Source of the DNA: Mogibacterium sp.
Lineage (GTDB): Bacteria; Bacillota; Clostridia; Peptostreptococcales; Anaerovoracaceae
Length of the DNA stretch: 26,409 bases
Direction of reading: 5' to 3'
Assembly (NCBI GenBank): GCA_021442505.1
Contig: JABUTC010000001.1
Coordinates: forward strand, 1-26,409
How positions within the stretch are numbered: the stretch's first letter is position 1; every line of letters begins with the position of its first letter. This document shows, piece after piece, positions 7,754-15,400 of the stretch. The notes under the pieces were generated by a model. It was not told the DNA's origin. It ran no database searches and was given only the letters and a program-made list of their open reading frames with translations. Made by a program: the position numbers and the translations under genes.

Positions 7754-10057
7754 TTAATCTCCTTGCGGTACATTTGTGAACTCAAAAGTAGCATTCGAAG
7801 CTCCCCATGGATATCCAGAAACTTCATCTTTATCCTTAAACGGAAGACGAATAAGCATTTGCTGGGTACATCCTTCAAACATTCCAGTGAAAGCATCACC
7901 TACTCTAGTTTTAATCTTCCAAGAACCCATATCAATACATTCTAACGCTTTACAATTTCTAAAAGCATAACGCATGTTACGAATGTTTTTGGTTGTTGAA
8001 TACCCATATGGATCGGAAGAAGACCTTTCCCATCTAGATAAATCCATACCATAAGTTGCAAGATCACCAGAATTCTTAACATTGTTTTTATTATACATCG
8101 ACCTAAGCTGAGGAGCACCGTTGTCAAACATATGCTCCATATTAGTCAAGTTTGATACACACCAATTTGTGCATGGAAAGTATACAGGACCAGTAGAATA
8201 ATTAGGATTAACTGCTCCACCACTCTGATACCAAACATGTATATCTCGGCAAAACATATAAGCCATTGTAGTAACTGAAGATGTACTAGACGGATGACTA
8301 GCATCATCATGCCAATAGTACATAGATTTGCAAACCCTGTCAAAGTATGATCTATTAGGCTTACGAGGAACCCAACTAGCATATACATTATGCCATACAT
8401 GCGATAAATCGGTGCATTCCGACATATCTATTATATTACGAAACTTCTCTACAATTGTAGAATTATTTTGGTCAAAACGTTGATCATCTATAGACCAATC
8501 AAGGCCAGTAAAGTTTCCTGTTCCATGAGTATACCAATCAGGACTGGTAGCAATTTCGTCAGAGACTTGCTTAGCTTTGTCTGTAATGTTATAATCGTAT
8601 CCAAACCAATACTTTAAAGACTTTGGCTTCCATCTTTTTGTAGAAGTAAAATTCAGAAATCGAATCACATCTAAAGTATTTCCACCCATATCACGGTTCT
8701 CAACTTTATAGAAAGCAGCACCGTCCATATCAGAATAATTAGTATTATTAATGTTTGTGAAAGATTGGATATTCTCCTTCTTATTCTTCTCTAATGTGTA
8801 TTGCCTTTCAGGAAAGATTTGAATGTCATTCCACCAGATAGCATAATTACCAGAATAAATAGGGCCACGATAACCATCTTTGTCTTTAACCGTATAGGCC
8901 GTAGGCTCGTAATCATTGCGTTGCCACTCGATCACCGCTGTAGAGTCTATTTTGATTGTTTTCTCTTGTAGCTTAGAGATAGTAAACTCAGTCTGAGATC
9001 CAGCGGCCAAGGTAATCTTCATCGTAACAATTACGCCGTCTACAGAGATCCCAGCAGAATCATAAGCTAAACTAATGGCTTGCTCTGGCTCTAACGGATA
9101 GTAAGCTGACGTAAAATTCGTAGTATCTGCATAAGTATAGCTTTCATTAAGCTTTTCGATACAAAGTTGACGAAGTTCAGCTAACCTTCCATTGATATCA
9201 GAAGCCCCTAGTCCAGAAGCAGTCTCACTAGCCGTAATCTCTTGGCCTACAACATTAATACTAAACTCGCTATTCGAATCATAGTTAGAAGCCGTAGCAA
9301 CCAAACGCTCATCTTCAGTTTCATAAGTCATAACATAACGATTTGGAATGTCTTTTGTTAAAGTAGTAGAAACATTTGGCTGAAATATAGACTTATCGCC
9401 TGATTCAAAAGTATGAACTATCTGTCTCTCTTTTACTTTAACAAATTTAGATAAAAGAACATTACCATAAGCATCTGGAGTCGCATCATTAAACTCACAT
9501 AGTGTAAGCAAACCATTAACTACCTCTAAGTAACTAGTCCCTGGAGGATATATAATGTCTGAAACTATATGGGTTTCTTGAGCTAAGCCATTTGTTATAC
9601 ATGGAACGTTACAGTCTTCAACCAATTCTTTTACTTTAGCAACTAAATCAACGCCTGCTTTAACGGTTAATGTGGAAGTCAACTGTCTTTGCATAAGAAT
9701 AGATAAAACCGATTGACAATCCAACGTGCCAGAAACATTTGGTCCATTGTAACTTGGATCGGACTTTGTGTATTTAAGAGTAGCCAATAAAATAGATTGG
9801 TATTCACTATTTACATCAGTTACATCGTAATAAATTCTAACATACTTACGATCTTCAATGTCATCGACTCCTTCGAAATTTAAAGAAGCTGTTACTTTAA
9901 CATCATTAGAGGCGGATAGCTCTAGAGAACCTCCTGTGATTTTAGGAAGTGTTCCTTTTTCAACAAAAGTGAAAGATTTATCGGAACCGGATCCTGAAAC
10001 ACTCAAATCAGTCAAAACATATCTAAAGTTTTCGACTCTCATCGATGACCAATCCAT
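7754..10057 (-). CDS. Tail hub-like protein with C-terminal DUF285 (BspA-type) region
   Basis: The 767-residue product (starting MDWSSMRVENFRYVLTDLSV) has two parts. Residues 1 to about 380 are beta-rich with YVRIYYDVTDVNSEYQSILL, LDCQSVLSILMQRQLTSTLT and YPPGTSYLEVVNGLLTLCEF, a pattern I recognise from the hub/tail-associated proteins that follow Dit-like genes (gp27-like or Tal-like). Residues about 400-540 are a linker. Residues about 540-745 are DUF285-type repeats (TTMAYMFCRDIH, LTNMEHMFDNG, NIRNMRYAFRNC, DAFTGMFEGC). It ends with the PWGASNAT cap (W751). I chose ATG 10057 because AGGAG (10065-10069) precedes it by seven bases; the GTG at 10081 has none. It lies one base after the upstream TAA. 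A hub ending in an adhesin-like region at the tail tip suggests direct cell-surface contact. Confidence 0.65.
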   Translation of the reverse strand: MDWSSMRVENFRYVLTDLSVSGSGSDKSFTFVEKGTLPKITGGSLELSASNDVKVTASLNFEGVDDIEDRKYVRIYYDVTDVNSEYQSILLATLKYTKSDPSYNGPNVSGTLDCQSVLSILMQRQLTSTLTVKAGVDLVAKVKELVEDCNVPCITNGLAQETHIVSDIIYPPGTSYLEVVNGLLTLCEFNDATPDAYGNVLLSKFVKVKERQIVHTFESGDKSIFQPNVSTTLTKDIPNRYVMTYETEDERLVATASNYDSNSEFSINVVGQEITASETASGLGASDINGRLAELRQLCIEKLNESYTYADTTNFTSAYYPLEPEQAISLAYDSAGISVDGVIVTMKITLAAGSQTEFTISKLQEKTIKIDSTAVIEWQRNDYEPTAYTVKDKDGYRGPIYSGNYAIWWNDIQIFPERQYTLEKNKKENIQSFTNINNTNYSDMDGAAFYKVENRDMGGNTLDVIRFLNFTSTKRWKPKSLKYWFGYDYNITDKAKQVSDEIATSPDWYTHGTGNFTGLDWSIDDQRFDQNNSTIVEKFRNIIDMSECTDLSHVWHNVYASWVPRKPNRSYFDRVCKSMYYWHDDASHPSSTSSVTTMAYMFCRDIHVWYQSGGAVNPNYSTGPVYFPCTNWCVSNLTNMEHMFDNGAPQLRSMYNKNNVKNSGDLATYGMDLSRWERSSSDPYGYSTTKNIRNMRYAFRNCKALECIDMGSWKIKTRVGDAFTGMFEGCTQQMLIRLPFKDKDEVSGYPWGASNATFEFTNVPQGD

Positions 10058-10058
10058 G

Positions 10059-12434
10059 TTATCTCTCCTCTCCGTCGACACGTGTTATCTTAAGTGATAT
10101 AGTTCCACGCCATTTAGCATCGTCACCTTCATCATTATGCTTTATGCTTGGAACCACATTAGCATTGAAACAGTATCCTCTAGAAGACTTGTAGAAACAA
10201 TTTCCTTGGTACTCTTTCCATAGCCTAAGCCATTTTCGCTCATCATCATAAGTAAATACCAAACCATCTAAGCTGACCGACATACCTAATTGAGGCATTG
10301 TGTATTGCACTGGCCATTCACGGTCTGCATAATATACTGTAGTCGCATTTGGATTTGATAAATCAACCGATTCAGTAGTATTATATGTTAAATGAGCAAC
10401 ATTATCTTCGGTTCTTTCATTACCAAATAAGAAATAAGAACCTTTTGATTTACGAATGTATTTTAATTCCGTTACAGATACGCCGCCATCGTTATAATAT
10501 GATTTGGCAATATATTTATATTCTATATTTAATGGACAGTAATAATCTGTAATAACAGAACCAAATTTAAGGTCCGAACCTATTTGAATTGGATTTCCCC
10601 ATTTCGTAGCTGGTTTATCTAAAACATTTTGTGTATATTCCGTTTCAGATCCATATCCTATTGGATTAACTCTAAATAAATCAATCCTATCAGGTTTAAG
10701 TCCTTCGTACTCTTTAAAGACAAGTTCACGAATGTACTCACCTTGCTGATCTGGATCAGGAACTTTTCGTAATATAGCTTTTGGATTAGATACGAAATCC
10801 AATCTAACATACGTTTCACCTGAAGAAGTATTTACATCCTCATATGGATATGTATATGTGTCATTGTAATAAGGCTTAATGACCACTGGCTCGGGTGCCG
10901 TATATTCCACATAAAAGTCTCGTAATATTGTAGAGGATGAAAGACCTGAAGTAGACTCAACAATGAAAGCAATTGTATAATAATGCTTATTTGGAAAGAA
11001 AACTTCGTTTCTATCAAACGTATAGCTGACTAATTGCTCGTGCTCAGAACTTCCTTGAGTAACGACTGGATCTACATAATCATCAAATATAGATTCGTTA
11101 ATTATCTTTGGTTTGTTCTGATCGGTATAATCTTTATCATCAATGATAGTAATATGAAGCTTATTAAATTCGCCACATAGATCTGTGACTGAAAGTTCCG
11201 TAACTAAAGGAAGAGTTGTTAAAGTCATATGATATGGCTTTGTAATTGTAAGAGTTGGAGCTTGAAGCAACTGGAATGAGAAATATCCAGAATCACCCCA
11301 TTCATCTTTTATACCTTTAGTTTGAAGCTCGTAGGTATAAACCTCATCTATATCAAGATTTGTAATATCTAAATCATATAGATTAGCATTGCTTTCTTCA
11401 ACTATAGACCATTCTTCCTCTTGAATTTGTTTAATTCTAAAAGCTCTTTGCTCAGATCCATCAAGGTCGTTATGTGTCCATTCAATTCTTAAAGATTCTT
11501 TAAGTTTATCGATTGCAGGACATCCTATTGGACTAGAGATATTAGGAGCATATGGTTTCCAAGGCTCATATACTTCTCCAGACCAGTCTGTCCAATCAGA
11601 ACAAATATAAACAATTGATCCTGTACGATTATCAACCAAAATATTACGAGCAGCATAATACTTATACTGAACCCCGCTTTCAACAGAATCATTCGTTATA
11701 ATTACCTCTGTTGGCTCATATAATGGCGTTGACGATGTAGGAGGATCAGAAGGAGGTTTGTACTGATTATCATTCGACTTATAAAGCTGTATCTTCCAAG
11801 ATATTAAAGTTGGATCTGGAATTGTGTACAGTTTATTACTTAATGATATCTTAGCACATACAGATCCAAGATCTTCGTTATAAGCAATAGATGAAATAAT
11901 ACTTTGAGGTGGAAGAGGATCAGTGTATAGATTCGTACTTTCATTCGATGTTGCAGATCCGTATTCATTATTTGCTACGATTCGATATCTATACACATGA
12001 CCGTCTACAACAGAGCGGTCAGTAAACGTAGTAACTTCATTACTTAAACCAACTGACAAAGTATTCCATATATAATTGTCTGTCATCCTTTGTACTGTTT
12101 GGGATGTAATGATTCCCGTTTGCTGACCTTGATACTCCCATGTAATGGAAACAGCATTGTTGTCTAAAGAAGCATGCGTAATTGCTGGAGCGCTAGGCTC
12201 AGTCATTGTGTACAGTGCATAGAAAACAGTATCTAAATCCCTTTGATAAATGTCTCCAGGTTTATACTTTACGTCTGTTCCGCTGTATTCATCAGTCCAA
12301 CCCTGAAACACATAGTACTTTTTGTAAGGAGCCGTAGAGGTGATTACATAAGGCTGACCTTCATGTTTGACTTCAGAAGGTGGAATAGGCGATCCACCTC
12401 TGGTGTCATACATCATAGTGTATTGATTAGCCAT
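10059..12434 (-). CDS. Distal tail protein with InlB B-repeat and several FN3-like domains
   Basis: The 791-residue protein directly follows the tape measure, where the distal tail (Dit) gene sits. Residues 1-77 are an InlB B-repeat (Listeria-Bacteroides repeat): GW at 45-46, KPG at 58-60 and DTVFYALY at 68-75. From about 80 to 560 come four or five FN3-like beta sandwiches; the clearest is PSAPAITHASLDNNAVSITW with YRYRIVANNEYGSA. The C-terminal part (from about 680: YYADREWPVQYTMPQLGMSV, WKEYQGNCFYKSSRGYCF, and the end LKITRVD) resembles the Dit-like end module of gut siphophage tail proteins, which I recall by its aromatic/Gly pattern. The protein probably links the tube to the hub and exposes glycan-binding folds. 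AGGAGG precedes ATG 12434. The Dit role is inferred; the InlB and FN3 calls are more secure. Confidence 0.72.
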   Translation of the reverse strand: MANQYTMMYDTRGGSPIPPSEVKHEGQPYVITSTAPYKKYYVFQGWTDEYSGTDVKYKPGDIYQRDLDTVFYALYTMTEPSAPAITHASLDNNAVSITWEYQGQQTGIITSQTVQRMTDNYIWNTLSVGLSNEVTTFTDRSVVDGHVYRYRIVANNEYGSATSNESTNLYTDPLPPQSIISSIAYNEDLGSVCAKISLSNKLYTIPDPTLISWKIQLYKSNDNQYKPPSDPPTSSTPLYEPTEVIITNDSVESGVQYKYYAARNILVDNRTGSIVYICSDWTDWSGEVYEPWKPYAPNISSPIGCPAIDKLKESLRIEWTHNDLDGSEQRAFRIKQIQEEEWSIVEESNANLYDLDITNLDIDEVYTYELQTKGIKDEWGDSGYFSFQLLQAPTLTITKPYHMTLTTLPLVTELSVTDLCGEFNKLHITIIDDKDYTDQNKPKIINESIFDDYVDPVVTQGSSEHEQLVSYTFDRNEVFFPNKHYYTIAFIVESTSGLSSSTILRDFYVEYTAPEPVVIKPYYNDTYTYPYEDVNTSSGETYVRLDFVSNPKAILRKVPDPDQQGEYIRELVFKEYEGLKPDRIDLFRVNPIGYGSETEYTQNVLDKPATKWGNPIQIGSDLKFGSVITDYYCPLNIEYKYIAKSYYNDGGVSVTELKYIRKSKGSYFLFGNERTEDNVAHLTYNTTESVDLSNPNATTVYYADREWPVQYTMPQLGMSVSLDGLVFTYDDERKWLRLWKEYQGNCFYKSSRGYCFNANVVPSIKHNDEGDDAKWRGTISLKITRVDGEER
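10065..10069 (-). promoter_or_regulatory. Shine-Dalgarno AGGAG deciding the start at 10057
   Basis: On the minus strand GGAGAGGAGAGATAAC precedes ATG 10057; AGGAG is seven bases from it. The longer GTG start at 10081 lies within the upstream gene without an SD. Confidence 0.75.
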
Positions 12435-12449
12435 ACGGCTCCTCCTTTA

Positions 12450-15400
12450 TTATACTCTTGCGTAGTTTCTAGAGGCTTGCTCAACCATATTAGTGACATA
12501 CGCTCCAATATCAGCTGGATTGCTAGAACTGTAGACAATTCCATCACCCATATTAAGATTAATCGTTTGACCCGTAGGCTCATTATTAAGCTTAGAGATC
12601 AAAGAATTCAATTGACTGAATAACATAAATCCATTTCCAGAGTTAACCGCTGCATTAATGCCATCAACCGCTACACCAGCCTGAATCTGTTGTGTATCTA
12701 ACATACTCTCCATGGTTTTAACTCCATTTTGAATTTCTGTTAAATCTAGAACAGGAGTGACTACTGGGTCTGAAGATTCGACTATGTCGATCGCAGCATT
12801 GAGGTCTAACGCGGTCTTATCAACTGGTTCAACCAATGAATTCATATCTAGAGATTGATTCTCAATCGCTTTGAATGCTCCGTCAACAGTATTAGCCATA
12901 GCTTGCGCCACGGGCTTAGCCTCTTTGTTGAATGTATCGATGATTCCCTGATCAATCCAATGAGCAAAACGCATAGCTCTCTTAGAAGGAGAACGCGATT
13001 CAGCTTCCTCATTAGCTCTACCAAAGATACCGTCGACCAATGACTTAACCGCTCTACCTACAGCATCAATACCGTTTCGAATTCCATTCGCAATACCATT
13101 GATTATATTACCGACAAATTCTTTAACACCGCCTGCAATATCTTCTGCGGAGTGAGATAAGAAATAGACAGCTGTCTTAATCAATTCCTTGATTAATTCT
13201 TTCATTGCATTATAGGCACGTTCTCTATTGTTTCTTATGCCCTCAGCTAAACCTTCGATAAATGATAGAATCAAGTTAATACCAGCTTCAATAACATCAC
13301 CAAGCTTTTCAGCGATCGTATTTAGTAAAGCAACGATCATATCGATAACGTAGCCTACTAAAACTGGTATATTCATTAGGATATGCTCTCCAACAAATCT
13401 AACTAGTTCATCAACAACAGGACCTAGCCCTTGAATTATAGAAACAAGAACAGAACTAATAGCTTGACCAATAGCAGGAGCTGACTCAGCGATGGCCATA
13501 CAAATAGCCGTAATTATCGCCGCTAAAGCTTCCATAATTGGCCCTATCGTTTCTACGATAGTTTGGCAAACCATTGTAATGATTCCAACTATAAGATCTT
13601 TTATAGCGCCCATAGTTCCGAGAATGGCTTGGGATACGCCGAGAATTAAACCCGTCAACAATCCACTTATGATTAATGCTATACCAGCTACAGAGGATCC
13701 TATAATAGTTCCTAAAGCCAACAAAGCAGAGGGAATTGTTTCGGTTAATGACCATAGTGTATCTGCAATTACTTGCATTGTTTCAGCAAACTCAGGACCT
13801 AAATTCCTAAGAAGCCCTAAGAAAGATGATATAGCAACGTAAATTGTATCAACAAATCTAATAATTACTTGTTGAATAACATCGAATATGATATTTACGA
13901 TACCAACTAATAAAGGCTGAGCAGCAGCTAAGAATACTTCAACTAGACCAACAGCAGCGCCTTTAAGTAGTTCAACAATCATTGGTATATTATTTATAAC
14001 TGATTGAATCAAAATTTGTATCAAAGCGGTGAACAAATCGATCCATCCTTGAATACTATTTTGCACAGTCTGTGCAAATTTAGCAATGATTTCAGGAACT
14101 CTGTCAATTAAAACTAGCAAATTATCGCATATTCGATTGATGTCGGAACCAGTAAATGCAGCAAACATTGAGAATGCGGTTGCTGCTACAAATAATGCAG
14201 TAGATACTCCAAGTGCTGATATCGAGAACAGCAATAATGTTTTTGCTAGTTCATTCATGGTGCGTATCAAATTAGTTTTCTTAAGAATCTCAGCAGCTCC
14301 AGCCAATATCCATATAGCAGCTACTAATGCTGTAACTCCAGCAATAACGCCACCGATTCCTGTTAAACTAAATAACAAGAAAGCAACACTTAAAGCAGCA
14401 ATGGCTAATGCAATAACACCAATAGCTGCAGCAGCTTTTAAAAGTTCACTATCTTTAGGCAATACATTAACAACTACAGTAAACAGCAATAATGACGCAG
14501 CAACCGCTATTAGACCCTTAACTATACTTCCTAAGCTTAAAAGACTCATAAGCATTAATGCAACTGATAAAGCTATCATAGCTCCAGATAAAATAGCAAT
14601 TGACGCTGCTGCTTTTACAACATCAGAAGTTGGTAATTTTGAAACCGCTTTGGTTAATATGGTTATAGATACAGCAGCAGCTACAATGGCTTGAACTAAT
14701 GCAAAGAACTCTATACCCGCTAATATTTTTAATGCTACTGCTAAAGGAAGCATTGAAGCTCCTAAAGCAGCTAAAGCCAATGCTGTTTTATAAACCTCTC
14801 CAGCATGAATAAACTTAATTGCTAATGCAAACACACCCATTGTCACACCTATTGCAATTAAAGAACTAACCATTCTATCAACCGGTACGGAAGATAATAT
14901 CTTAATCGCTAAAGCCATAGTCATTAAAGCCGCTGAAAATGCAAATATTACACCGATTAAACCAACTAATTGTTTTACAGATACTGCAGTTTTTTCAGTG
15001 GCATCGACAACCTGGAATATATCTTTTCCCTTATTACTAAAAGTATGCCAATTCTTTTTAAAACCTGTAAGATTTTTAGTAATAAGATCAAGCGCAAAAG
15101 CAAACGCAACAAGAACAACTGATACTGCTGTAACGCCTTTAACTAATTCGCCAAATGGCATACCACCTAATAATTTTACAGCAGACGCTAAAGTCATTAA
15201 AGCTCCCGCAAATGATGAGATAGCCATCAACTCCCATCCACCTATTTTTACGTTAAACTCTTTTAACGTTTTCGTTAGCAACTGCATTAAAATAGCTAAA
15301 GCTGCCATTCCTTGAAGCAATTCATTCCATTTCAGTTGCCCTAAATAAGCTACTGTCTTAGCTAATATGCTAAGAGCCGTAGCAAACGTAAGAATCATAA

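Noticed and set aside
12..10057. Diversity-generating retroelement target in a tail fibre
   Set aside because: No reverse transcriptase or template repeat is seen in the window, and no C-type lectin fold or AAC-rich variable end is visible in the fibre genes.
10058..10081. Longer start (GTG at 10081) for the hub-like gene
   Set aside because: It lacks an SD and lies in the upstream gene; ATG 10057 has AGGAG at seven bases and begins the conserved-looking MDW sequence.
14086..14694. A 202-codon open frame on the plus strand within the tape measure gene
   Set aside because: It is antisense to the Ala/Ile/Val-rich repeats, whose codons give long open frames on the other strand. Its protein is Ala/Ile/Thr/Asn-rich with no recognisable domain, and there are similar open stretches through the repeat region.
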